Positions 40,259 to 49,319 of a stretch of 64,000 nt of DNA are shown here, piece by piece. Position numbers and translations under genes: made by a program. Origin of the DNA: an uncultured Bacteroidales bacterium (lineage in GTDB: Bacteria; Bacteroidota; Bacteroidia; Bacteroidales; F082); contig CAMHFN010000006.1 of the NCBI GenBank assembly GCA_946184615.1, forward strand, positions 1 through 64,000, written 5' to 3'. Positions within the stretch are counted from its first letter, which is position 1, and every line of letters starts with the position of its first letter. A model generated the notes under the pieces. It saw nothing but the letters and a program-made list of their open reading frames with translations, made no database searches and had not been told where the DNA came from.

Positions 40259-42490
40259 ATGAAACATTCCATTTTTTTGGCAGTTCTATTTCTGTTGCCA
40301 TTGTTTTTGGGCGGACAGGAAATAGAGGATTACACTCCATTTGTGAATCCCTTTATCGGAACCCAAACCGATGAAACCGGAGCCCTAAGCGGCAGCACTT
40401 TCCCTGGGGCCACGATGCCGCAGGGTATGGTGCAGCTGAGTCCCGAGACGGAACAGATGGTGACTTGGGACCCCTGTTCGGGCTACGATTACAACAAAGA
40501 CGTGATCTACGGCTTCACCCACACCCACCTCAGTGGCACGGGCTGCACCGACCTCATCGACGTAAGCCTGATGCCTTTGACCCGCAGACCTACTCCCGAG
40601 CGGCTGAAAACCGCTGACTTTGGTCAACATTACAGCCACGATGCTGAATCGGCCCGCCCAGGATACTACCAGGTGTCGCTGCAGGAAAGCAAGGTGAATG
40701 TGGAGCTATCTACTACCGTCAGGACGGGCATCCATCGCTACACCTTCCAAAGAGGCAATCCCCAATTCGTGGTACTGGATCTCGACCGGGGCACCTTCCG
40801 TGGCGAGGCCTATTACTCGAAGCGCCGCAGCTACGACGTGATACAAGCCCAGATCCGCATCGTCGATGACCACACCATCGAAGGCTATCGCGTCATCACG
40901 GGTTGGGCCAAACTGCGCAAAGTGTATTTCAGGGCCGAGTTCTCCAAGCCGATCCAAGAACACCTGCTCATGAATGGCGACCTCAACATCGGCAAAAATA
41001 GCAACGTGGTGAACGGCCGGACGCTTCGTGCCGCACTTCGCTTTGACCAATCTGGGGGACAGGAACTGATGGTGAAAGTGGCTATTTCACCCGTGGACAT
41101 CGAAGGTGCCAGGAAGAACATGGCGGCCGAAGCCAGCAGCTGGGACTTCGATGAATACGTGAAGGCCGCCCACGATGCTTGGCAGAAAGAACTCAGCCGT
41201 ATCGACATCGAAGGCACTGACGAGCAAAAGACCATCTTCTACACGGGCTTGTACCACGTGTTGATGCAGCCCAACACGATGAGTGATGTAGATGGCCGTT
41301 ACATGGACACCAACTTCGAGATCAAGCAGATGCCTGAGGGACAGACCTATCATAGCACTTTCAGCTTGTGGGACACCTTCCGCGCCGCCCATCCCCTCTA
41401 CACCCTCATCGCACCCGACATCGCCGCACAGTTTGTGAGGGATATGGTGCTTCACCACAAAACCTATGGCTACCTGCCCATTTGGGACCTCTGGGGACAG
41501 GACAACTACTGCATGATTGGCAACCACGCCATCCCCGTGCTCGCTGATGCCATCCTCGCCGAGCTTCCCGGTATCGATGTCGAGGAGGCTTATCAAGCCA
41601 TGGTCGAGAGCAGCACCAGGAGCCACTTCAACTCACCTTTCGAGATCTGGGAACAATACGGTTACCTGCCTCAGACCTTGCAAGACGAGAGTGTGAGCAT
41701 CACCATGGAGCAGGCTTTTGACGATGCCTGTGTGGCGTTGGTAGCAAAGAAATTGGGCAAGACCGAAGACTACGAGCGTTTCTATCGCCGCAGCATGTTC
41801 TACAAGAACCTCTTTGACCCTGAGACAGGCTTCTTCCGTCCGAAGGACGAGAACGGAAACTGGCTCGACGGCTTCGATCCGCTTTCGTACGAGCAGCCTT
41901 GTTTCGTGGAAGGCAACGCCTGGCAATATATGTGGTTCGTGCCACAGGATCCACAAGGCCTCATCGACCTTTTCGGTGGCAAGAAAGGCTTTTTGAAGAA
42001 ACTCGACGAGAACTTCAGCCTCAACGCTACTTCGGGTGAGGTCAACGGCAACGCCAGCGGCTTTATCGGGCAATATGCTCACGGCAACGAGCCCAGCCAT
42101 CACACCGTGTATCTCTATAACTTCGCTGGCAAGCCCGAACGCACCCAGGAGTTGGTGGAGCAGGTACGCAACGAGTTCTATCGTGCCACGCCTTGCGGCT
42201 ATGCCGGCAACGATGACTGCGGCCAGATGTCGGCTTGGTACATCTTTTCCAGTCTCGGCTTCTATCCTTTCCATGCCGGAAGCGCTGAGTATGTCATCGG
42301 AACACCTTTATTCAAAAAGGCTACCCTGCATTTAGAAAACGGGAAAGACTTCGTGATTTCAGCACCCAACAAGACACCTGAACGCATTCACGTCAAGAGT
42401 GTGAAGCTGAATGGGAAAGCGATAAAGGATTACAAGCTCAGCCACCAGCAGATCATGGATGGCGGCGTGTTGGAATTTAAAATGAAATAA
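40259..42490 (+). CDS. Glycoside hydrolase family 92 (alpha-mannosidase)
   Basis: YTPFVNPFIGTQ...FPGATMPQGMVQLSPET; YGFTHTHLSGTGCTD; TFSLWDTFRAAHPLYTLIAPD; GYAGNDDCGQMSAWYIFSSLGFYPFHAGSAEYVIGTP. Confidence 0.95.
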   Translation: MKHSIFLAVLFLLPLFLGGQEIEDYTPFVNPFIGTQTDETGALSGSTFPGATMPQGMVQLSPETEQMVTWDPCSGYDYNKDVIYGFTHTHLSGTGCTDLIDVSLMPLTRRPTPERLKTADFGQHYSHDAESARPGYYQVSLQESKVNVELSTTVRTGIHRYTFQRGNPQFVVLDLDRGTFRGEAYYSKRRSYDVIQAQIRIVDDHTIEGYRVITGWAKLRKVYFRAEFSKPIQEHLLMNGDLNIGKNSNVVNGRTLRAALRFDQSGGQELMVKVAISPVDIEGARKNMAAEASSWDFDEYVKAAHDAWQKELSRIDIEGTDEQKTIFYTGLYHVLMQPNTMSDVDGRYMDTNFEIKQMPEGQTYHSTFSLWDTFRAAHPLYTLIAPDIAAQFVRDMVLHHKTYGYLPIWDLWGQDNYCMIGNHAIPVLADAILAELPGIDVEEAYQAMVESSTRSHFNSPFEIWEQYGYLPQTLQDESVSITMEQAFDDACVALVAKKLGKTEDYERFYRRSMFYKNLFDPETGFFRPKDENGNWLDGFDPLSYEQPCFVEGNAWQYMWFVPQDPQGLIDLFGGKKGFLKKLDENFSLNATSGEVNGNASGFIGQYAHGNEPSHHTVYLYNFAGKPERTQELVEQVRNEFYRATPCGYAGNDDCGQMSAWYIFSSLGFYPFHAGSAEYVIGTPLFKKATLHLENGKDFVISAPNKTPERIHVKSVKLNGKAIKDYKLSHQQIMDGGVLEFKMK

Positions 42491-42493
42491 TCC

Positions 42494-43657
42494 TCAGTGC
42501 GGTTGTTTGACAAACTGCTTGTCCTTCCACTGGAATATCATTTGCTGGTCCTCTTTCTCGCTGACGAAAACCAGGTCTTCGTTGTCGGGACTGAGGAGGC
42601 AACGCCATTCATTGCCATTCAAGTTGGGAAGCCCTTTACCTACGACTTTCGCAAACATCGGCGATGTGGGGTCCAAATAGCGAGCCATCCCATCCTGACA
42701 ATAGTAGAAACACAAGCTCACCTCATCGCCAGGACCCAGTTTGTGAGGTGACTTAGGGGCACATTCCGTATAGATTCCCACCAACAGGGCACCGTCAGGG
42801 CACTCCCAGCCTCTAGCTTGGAAATAATAAAAACCCTCCATGGCAGCGGCAGCTTCAAAACGACCGTTCGACCTCTTGTCGTGAATCGCCACACAAATGG
42901 GGAGAGCGTTAAAGCTACCCCCTACTTTATTGGTATCGTCGCTGGATTCTTTCGGATCACGCAACTCCATTTCATATCTCATCAAGAACTCCCAAAACAC
43001 CGCGACGACGCTCTTTTGGTTCACCACAAGATCCTCCCAAGCGAGGTCTTTATATACCAATTTACCTTGGTCCCAAGTCAGGTGACTTTGCAGGCTACAG
43101 CGTCCCCAGGTATGATGCATCATGGCTTCATTACGGTCTCTCTCGGGGAAGAACTGCGTCATGCGCTTTACGATGCCTCCGGTAAACTCACTGCCCATTG
43201 TCATGGGAATCAGTTCATGCGTGGCAGGATTGTAACGATAGTAGTAGACATCTTGCAAAGAGGTGGTGATGGCCTTATGGCAACACACTCCAAGGGCAAC
43301 AGGTTGGTCCTCTTCAAAGAAGACACGCATCGAAAAGCTTTCGTTTTCCAAAAAACACGAATCTTTGTCTATCTCGATATACGGTCTATGATGGCAAAAC
43401 AACACTTCTGTGTCACCGTCCATAGCTGCCAAAAGCAGGTCATGGTATTCACAAGGGTAAGTTTTGGCAAAGGCGCGAAAGAAATCCACCACATTGGGAG
43501 TCCCATTGCCAGGAACAACGATGGCTTTCTGTTTCCAATGGTCATCCAGAGTCACATCGACAGAATGAGTCCAAAGATCTTTGGGATTTTTTTCGGCGGT
43601 CTGTGCCCCCACCGTTAACACGCTCAAAACAAAGGAGTACATCAGAAGTTTTTTCAT
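42494..43657 (-). CDS. Secreted protein of unknown function
   Basis: Signal peptide MKKLLMYSFVLSVLTVGAQ; no family recognised. Confidence 0.5.
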   Translation of the reverse strand: MKKLLMYSFVLSVLTVGAQTAEKNPKDLWTHSVDVTLDDHWKQKAIVVPGNGTPNVVDFFRAFAKTYPCEYHDLLLAAMDGDTEVLFCHHRPYIEIDKDSCFLENESFSMRVFFEEDQPVALGVCCHKAITTSLQDVYYYRYNPATHELIPMTMGSEFTGGIVKRMTQFFPERDRNEAMMHHTWGRCSLQSHLTWDQGKLVYKDLAWEDLVVNQKSVVAVFWEFLMRYEMELRDPKESSDDTNKVGGSFNALPICVAIHDKRSNGRFEAAAAMEGFYYFQARGWECPDGALLVGIYTECAPKSPHKLGPGDEVSLCFYYCQDGMARYLDPTSPMFAKVVGKGLPNLNGNEWRCLLSPDNEDLVFVSEKEDQQMIFQWKDKQFVKQPH

Positions 43658-43693
43658 TTCATTACTTTTTTGGTTTTATCTTCGGCCTCTTGG

Positions 43694-44797
43694 TTATTTC
43701 TTTACAAACTCCACCCGACGGTTCTTGGCGCGACCTTCTGCAGTATCATTAGGAGCAATGGGGTTATGCGACCCTTTGCCTACGGGGGTGAGGCGTGACT
43801 GGGCGATACCTTGCTGCACAAGGGCGGTCACAATCACCTCGGCTCGCTGTTGGCTCAGCGGGTCGTTCACGGCATCGGTACCGGTGTTGTCGCAATGACC
43901 CTGTACTTCGAATTCAAGTTCGGGATGCTCTTGCATTAGTTGGGCCACACGGTTGATTTCGACGATGGATTCCGGCTTCAGGTCGGCCTTTCCCGTTTCG
44001 AAGGTGATGGCATAAGAGACAATTTTGCCGTCGTTAGTCAGGCGGTCGTAGAGCGGCACGGCACCTTGGGCGATACGCACGTTGCTCAACCCCGTGTAGC
44101 GATAGAACGCTCCGCTGGCAAAGAACAGGTAGCCCGGGGCTTTCATGGCCGGCACGTTGATCATACGCACGCCGTTCACATAGCCCTTGAACGCCCGCTG
44201 ATTAAACGAGAAAGCGAAATGGTTCCACTCGCCGGCAACCACTGGGTTGTCTTTCTCCAAATAATCATTGTTGCCTGGACTCAGCCCCAGCATCTTTTCT
44301 CCACTCGATTGGCTTTCCCCATCTGGTTTCAGCAAGTCCCACGTCAGGTTGCACGACCCGTCTTCCCTGTACCAGAATTTCACATAGCTGGAAGCATTGT
44401 AATAGCTGTCGTCGCCGCGTTCACCGAAATAAATACTCATGTCGAGTGATGAATCCTCCGAGTCTCCCGTATTCATAGGAGCCACGTAGAGGTCGAACTC
44501 CACCGTGAATACCTCCGGGAGCCAATTCCATTTCTGTTTCATCAGCGGCATCACCTGTCCCAGACCGTTGTCAGTGAAGGCAATCACCTTGCGTCCCTGT
44601 TGCTGGGCCGTCTCCGCATAGCCGTCCAGCAAATCCCAGTTCATCGGGAATTCGCCGATTTTCTCCCCTTCAAAGTTGTCGTCGAAAATGATTTCATCGC
44701 CAGGGACAAAGTCGGTTTTATTATACGTGCTCTCTTGAGCCTTAGCCGTCATTCCAGCAAACAAAAACAATACAATTGCAATAAAAGACTTCTTCAT
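43694..44797 (-). CDS. OmpA-family outer-membrane protein
   Basis: C-terminal ELEFEVQGHCDNTGTDAVNDPLSQQRAEVIVTALVQQGIAQSRLTPVGKGSHNPIAPNDTAEGRAKNRRVEFV. Confidence 0.9.
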   Translation of the reverse strand: MKKSFIAIVLFLFAGMTAKAQESTYNKTDFVPGDEIIFDDNFEGEKIGEFPMNWDLLDGYAETAQQQGRKVIAFTDNGLGQVMPLMKQKWNWLPEVFTVEFDLYVAPMNTGDSEDSSLDMSIYFGERGDDSYYNASSYVKFWYREDGSCNLTWDLLKPDGESQSSGEKMLGLSPGNNDYLEKDNPVVAGEWNHFAFSFNQRAFKGYVNGVRMINVPAMKAPGYLFFASGAFYRYTGLSNVRIAQGAVPLYDRLTNDGKIVSYAITFETGKADLKPESIVEINRVAQLMQEHPELEFEVQGHCDNTGTDAVNDPLSQQRAEVIVTALVQQGIAQSRLTPVGKGSHNPIAPNDTAEGRAKNRRVEFVKK

Positions 44798-44826
44798 TTT
44801 TGATTCTTTTAATGGATTTAAGAATG

Positions 44827-44834
44827 CAAAGATA
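44827..44834 (-). promoter_or_regulatory. -7 box TATCTTTG (reverse complement) for the OmpA-family gene
   Basis: CAAAGATA on +, 30 bp upstream of ATG 44797 (minus). Confidence 0.5.
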
Positions 44835-44846
44835 GGTTTTTTCCGT

Positions 44847-44854
44847 TACTTTTG
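44847..44854 (+). promoter_or_regulatory. -7 box TACTTTTG immediately upstream of the AlbA_2 gene
   Basis: TAnnTTTG match ending 9 nt before ATG 44863. Confidence 0.4.
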
Positions 44855-44862
44855 CAACCCAA

Positions 44863-45489
44863 ATGGACGACAAAAAGTACCTTCTCAGCCTCATCAGCGA
44901 GGGCGAGCATCAGCAGCAAGATTTCAAATATCGTGTCGATGACGCCCGCAAGCTGGCACGATCGGTTTCTGCCTTTGCCAATACCGATGGTGGGCGGCTG
45001 CTCATCGGTGTGCGTGACGATGGCCGTATCGCAGGTGTTCGTACCGAAGGCGAGATTTATGTGATGCATCAAGCCGCTTACAAATACTGTCAACCCGAAG
45101 CAAGCATCCAGTTCGACACCTATCATGCCGAAGGAAACGCCGTTGTCATCGCTACGGTGCCTCCTTCCAATAAAAGACCCATTTGTGCACCAGATGAGGA
45201 TGGCCGAATGCGTGCCTATATCCGCATCAAGGACGAGAACATTGTGGCTTCACCTGTGTTATTTACCCTTCTGAAGGAATCCCAGCAACCCCAAGGAGCC
45301 ATGATTACCTACAACGATGATATCCGTCGGCTGCTTGGTATCATGGAGGGGCAGCTCTCCTTGAAACAAATTGTCCGTTTGGCTCGACTTCCCCGACACA
45401 AGGTGGTGACGCTGTTGGCGCATCTGATCCGATTTGGAACCGTAAGATGGGAGTACAAAGAGCAAGAGTTTTTCTTTAGTTTGGTATAA
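44863..45489 (+). CDS. AlbA_2/Schlafen-like (divergent AAA-4) domain DNA-binding protein
   Basis: EGEHQQQDFKYRVDDARKLARSVSAFANTDGGRLLIGVRDDGRIAGV. Confidence 0.85.
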   Translation: MDDKKYLLSLISEGEHQQQDFKYRVDDARKLARSVSAFANTDGGRLLIGVRDDGRIAGVRTEGEIYVMHQAAYKYCQPEASIQFDTYHAEGNAVVIATVPPSNKRPICAPDEDGRMRAYIRIKDENIVASPVLFTLLKESQQPQGAMITYNDDIRRLLGIMEGQLSLKQIVRLARLPRHKVVTLLAHLIRFGTVRWEYKEQEFFFSLV

Positions 45490-45513
45490 GTGTGACGGGT
45501 TTCCCTTACCCCA

Positions 45514-45966
45514 TTAGAGGGATCCTTTTTCCAATTGCAACAGCTGTTGTTTGAGGTCGATGCCCGAGGCATAGCCCGTGAGCGAACCGTCGGCACCGAT
45601 GACGCGATGGCAAGGGATGATGATGGAGATGGGGTTACGGTGTACGGCTTGACCGATGGCTTGAGCTGAACGGCAGTTGATGCGTCGGGCCATTTCGCCA
45701 TAGCTCACCGTAGCACCGTAAGGGATGTTTAGCAACTCATGCCACACCTTTTGTTGAAAAGGGGTGCCTTGTGGTTTCAATGGAGGGGTGAAATCGGGTT
45801 TTTTGCCACTGAAATAAAGGTCGAGCCAGCGACGGGTTTCAACAAAGATGGGGAGGTCTTGCTGGTCTTTCACATCCTGAGATTGTCCAAAATCCAGCGC
45901 TGTCAACGACGTGCCGTCGCTGACCAAGATGATGGTTCCAACAGGAGAGTTATAGAGCGCTTTCAT
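45514..45966 (-). CDS. ogt: Methylated-DNA--[protein]-cysteine S-methyltransferase
   Basis: GTPFQQKVWHELLNIPYGATVSYGEMARRI; NPISIIIPCHRVIGADGSLTGYASGI (PCHR active site). Confidence 0.95.
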   Translation of the reverse strand: MKALYNSPVGTIILVSDGTSLTALDFGQSQDVKDQQDLPIFVETRRWLDLYFSGKKPDFTPPLKPQGTPFQQKVWHELLNIPYGATVSYGEMARRINCRSAQAIGQAVHRNPISIIIPCHRVIGADGSLTGYASGIDLKQQLLQLEKGSL

Positions 45967-45975
45967 CGTTAGCCG

Positions 45976-46605
45976 TTATCGTTTCCAGGCGCCAATTACC
46001 TCACCGATATAGACGGTATGAATCCCTGCTTCGAAACCGTCGTACCACTCCTTAGGGGTGTTGTTTCGGAAGTCGTTCTCTGTCTGATGCCAAGCCGTCA
46101 TGATCTCGCATTCGATAACCGTTTTGGCCTCCTCATAATACGGCGTTCCATGTTCAGTGTAGGCTACATGCAAGCCGAGCGCGGCGGCTTTATCACCATC
46201 ACGACCGCTGTATCGACCCATATATTGCCACACCTCGTCGTTGTCGAACTCCATGATGGTGAAACGGGGATGACGCTCCATGAATTCGTAGGTGTAGCGT
46301 GCCGGGGCCACATACACCGTCACGGCAGGACGGTCGTGTCCGAGGTAGTTGCCGATGCCGCCCCAGCCAATGGTCATGGCGTTGCTTTCGGTGGTGTCAC
46401 CTGAGCAAAGGATGAGGTTTTTGGTAAAAAAGGTGAAGCCATTGTCGGCGAAGTCCTTCTGCACGTCAAAGGGTTTCAATTCAGTATTCATGTTGGTTTC
46501 TTGTTTTTCTTGTTGGTCGTTGTTTTGACTTGGTTGGTTGCCGCAGCCCGTCATGACAGCTAGCAGCAAGGCTGTAATAACTAATTGGTGCATTGATTTT
46601 TTCAT
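45976..46605 (-). CDS. Flavin reductase-like (FMN-binding split-barrel) protein with lipoprotein signal
   Basis: Lipobox-like ALLLAVMTGCGN, then LILCSGDTTESNAMTIGWGGIGNYLGHDRPAVTVYVAPARYTYEFME. Confidence 0.7.
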   Translation of the reverse strand: MKKSMHQLVITALLLAVMTGCGNQPSQNNDQQEKQETNMNTELKPFDVQKDFADNGFTFFTKNLILCSGDTTESNAMTIGWGGIGNYLGHDRPAVTVYVAPARYTYEFMERHPRFTIMEFDNDEVWQYMGRYSGRDGDKAAALGLHVAYTEHGTPYYEEAKTVIECEIMTAWHQTENDFRNNTPKEWYDGFEAGIHTVYIGEVIGAWKR

Positions 46606-46625
46606 ATTGTGATAGTTTAGTCTTT

Positions 46626-47186
46626 TTAAGAAGATCCTTGAGAATATTGGGGTTCTTCTGCCGCCACGGGCACTTCGCCTTCTTGATGATAGCTGAAAGG
46701 AATGTGCTTGTGGCTATGAAGCTTAAGGAAATAGTCGTTGAGTTGGAGTTCCACTTGCGTCATGGTCTCCTCGATACGTTTCGGCTTGAGTTCGCATTCC
46801 CAGATAACGATTACTTGCCAGCCATTATCTCGAAGCACTTGATAGTTCTTTTGGTCCCGTTCTTGGTTTCTCTTGATTTTGTTCACCCAGAACGTCTGGT
46901 TGGTCTCTGGAATCTTACAACACGTTGAATTGGTTACTCCTCCCTCCTCACTCCTAACTCCCCACTCCACTTGGTGTCCATGCCAGAAGCAACCGTTCAC
47001 GAAGATCGCCGTATGGTATTTCCGCATCACGATATCCGGCTTGCCCGGCACCGACTTCACATTGAGGCGGTAACGGTAGCCGTGATGCCACAGCCATTGC
47101 CGTACCTTCAGCTCGGGCTTGGTACCTTTGCCGTGGATGTGCGACATCACGAGGTGACGCTGTTCAGGAGTGAGGCGGTCGGTCAT
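46626..47186 (-). CDS. vsr: Very short patch repair endonuclease (Vsr)
   Basis: LTPEQRHLVMSHIHGKGTKPELKVRQWLWHHGYRYRLNVKSVPGKPDIVMRKYHTAIFVNGCFWHGHQ...QTFWVNKIKRNQERDQKNYQVLRDNGWQVIVIWECEL. Confidence 0.95.
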   Translation of the reverse strand: MTDRLTPEQRHLVMSHIHGKGTKPELKVRQWLWHHGYRYRLNVKSVPGKPDIVMRKYHTAIFVNGCFWHGHQVEWGVRSEEGGVTNSTCCKIPETNQTFWVNKIKRNQERDQKNYQVLRDNGWQVIVIWECELKPKRIEETMTQVELQLNDYFLKLHSHKHIPFSYHQEGEVPVAAEEPQYSQGSS

Positions 47187-47190
47187 AACA

Positions 47191-47883
47191 TTACCAGATA
47201 AAAGGCAAAACCTTGTATTTTACCCGTTGTTTGTATTCGCTGTAGCCCTCTAAACCTTGTTCCAAGACTGCTTCTTCGTTACGGATGCGTTTGGCGATGA
47301 GAGGGATATAGAGCAGCATGATGGTGAAAGAGATGGGCGAGGCCAGCACCAAGGGCATCATCAGAAAGAGGATGGTGGTAGCCATGTACATCGGATGACG
47401 GACCACCCCATAGAGGCCCGTGTCGATCACTTTCTGGTGTTCCTGCACCTCGATGGTCCGTGAGAGGTAGGTGTTTTCGCGGAGCACCTCGGCATAAAGG
47501 CCATAACATAGCAGGAAGAGCACTGCAGCCACCCATACCGCCCAGTCAGGCAACACCAGCCACTGGAAGCGCCAGTTGAGGCCAGCCACAACGAAAGCTG
47601 CCACAAACAGCAAGCCAGACAAGGCCACAACGGTCTTTTGTTCTTTCTCCTGTTCTTTGGCGTTCAACCGTTTTTGGAGCAACTCAGGATTCTTGACCAT
47701 CAAGACAAGTCCCGCGATGAACATCGGAGCGAAGAGGACCCCCATCAGCAGCCAGCCTTGCCAATAATGGAACGAGCCGGCAGGAAGGAAGATGAGGAGA
47801 CCGAGGAGAATGACCCCGAGAAAAAACTTGGTTAACGCTTGAAAGAATAAATTTGATTTCATTACGATGATAATTGATGACAC
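47191..47883 (-). CDS. Isoprenylcysteine/phospholipid methyltransferase-family integral membrane protein
   Basis: Multi-TM; VIDTGLYGVVRHPMYMATTILFLMMPLVL...RIRNEEAVLEQGLEGYSEYKQRVKYKVLPFIW. Confidence 0.8.
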   Translation of the reverse strand: MSSIIIVMKSNLFFQALTKFFLGVILLGLLIFLPAGSFHYWQGWLLMGVLFAPMFIAGLVLMVKNPELLQKRLNAKEQEKEQKTVVALSGLLFVAAFVVAGLNWRFQWLVLPDWAVWVAAVLFLLCYGLYAEVLRENTYLSRTIEVQEHQKVIDTGLYGVVRHPMYMATTILFLMMPLVLASPISFTIMLLYIPLIAKRIRNEEAVLEQGLEGYSEYKQRVKYKVLPFIW

Positions 47884-47956
47884 AAATTTATAAAATAAAC
47901 CATCATCGACACGCTTTTACCGTACAATAAAGTACTGTGATTCTCGTTATCTTCTT

Positions 47957-48799
47957 ATGAAACAATTCTTTACCTCTTTATTCTTGGCCCTGTTAGGATT
48001 GATGTTCCTGTCGGGTTGCCGCACACAAAACTACCCCATTTTAGGTCCTGAAGGCGAGCTTGCCTACAAAATCACCTTACCTGAAGGGTTTGACACGACG
48101 AAAGATCATTGTCCGATGGTGATTTTAATGCACGGCATCTTTTCCAGCAAGGACTACGGTCCCATGCCGCAATTGGCGAAAGGACTTGCCCAAGCCGGCA
48201 TCGCTTCCATCCGTTTCGATTTCAACGGACACGGCAAGAGTGATGGCCGCAAGCAAGACATGACCATTGAGAAGGAAATTGCCGATGCGAAGGCCATCTG
48301 GAACTATGTTCAGGGTTTACCGTATGTGAGCAGCGTAGGCTTGTTGGGCCACTCCCAAGGGGGTGTCATCGCCTCAATGGTCGCTGGACGGCTGGCCGCT
48401 GAAGGCACCCTGCCCGCTGGCGTGGTGTTGATTGCCCCTGGCTCGGTCATCAAGGAAGCCTGTCAGGGTGGCAAGTTTTTCAACGCGACTTTCGATCCTA
48501 AGGATCCACCAGAGTACATCCGTTGTTGGGGTATCTATAAACTGGGCCGCGAATACCTCGTCACCACCCAGCAACTCGACATCTTTGGCACTTCCGCCGC
48601 TTACGATGGCCCTGTGCTCCTCCTCCACGGCGACCGCGACGGCATCGTGCCGATGTGGTGCAGCGAGCGATACTTGGAGACCTACGGTTCCCCTGCCACC
48701 CTTAAGGTGGTCGAAGGTGAGAACCACACCATCACCCGACGCAGGAAAAAGGTCATTGAGGAGACGGTGGAGTTCTTCAAGAAGGTGTTTAGGGATTGA
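47957..48799 (+). CDS. Alpha/beta hydrolase (lipoprotein signal)
   Basis: PMVILMHGIFSSKD; SVGLLGHSQGGVIASMVA; LLLHGDRDGIVP; VEGENHTITRR. Confidence 0.88.
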   Translation: MKQFFTSLFLALLGLMFLSGCRTQNYPILGPEGELAYKITLPEGFDTTKDHCPMVILMHGIFSSKDYGPMPQLAKGLAQAGIASIRFDFNGHGKSDGRKQDMTIEKEIADAKAIWNYVQGLPYVSSVGLLGHSQGGVIASMVAGRLAAEGTLPAGVVLIAPGSVIKEACQGGKFFNATFDPKDPPEYIRCWGIYKLGREYLVTTQQLDIFGTSAAYDGPVLLLHGDRDGIVPMWCSERYLETYGSPATLKVVEGENHTITRRRKKVIEETVEFFKKVFRD

Positions 48800-48812
48800 T
48801 TATTGTCAAGAA

Positions 48813-49319
48813 TTAGAGAACGGCAAAGCCCTCACCATCGAGATAAGCATTCAAAAACTGTTCAGCGAGGCTGTTCGGACGGATGTTTTGCCGTGCTTCA
48901 TTCGGAGAAAACCATTGGTAGGAGTCGATCTCCCTGTTGGGTGAAAGCTCGATGGCGTCTTTCACGAAGGCCGTGAAGTTGCACATCAACGTGTTCGACG
49001 GCTCGAAGAAGCTGGTACGGTTGAACTTGATATGGCTCACTGTCATCCCCGTCTCTTCCTTGATCTCGCGACCCACGGCATGTTCTAGTTGTTCGCCACG
49101 GTTCACGTAGCCCGCCACGAGGATGAAGAAGGGGCGGCCATATTGTTTGATCAGCAGGATCTCCCCATTCTGTTCGTTGATAACGATCATGCTGACCGCC
49201 ACGTTGTACATGGGGAAGCGGTACTCCTGGCATTGCGTGCAATAAGGCACGATGCCCTCCCCTTCCAGGGGCTTTTCGATGAGCGGGGCGCCGCATTCGA
49301 AGCAATGTTTTTGGATCAT
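48813..49319 (-). CDS. NUDIX hydrolase with N-terminal zinc-ribbon
   Basis: KHCFECGAPL...YCTQCQEYRFP; GYVNRGEQLEHAVGREIKEETGM (Nudix box). Confidence 0.9.
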   Translation of the reverse strand: MIQKHCFECGAPLIEKPLEGEGIVPYCTQCQEYRFPMYNVAVSMIVINEQNGEILLIKQYGRPFFILVAGYVNRGEQLEHAVGREIKEETGMTVSHIKFNRTSFFEPSNTLMCNFTAFVKDAIELSPNREIDSYQWFSPNEARQNIRPNSLAEQFLNAYLDGEGFAVL

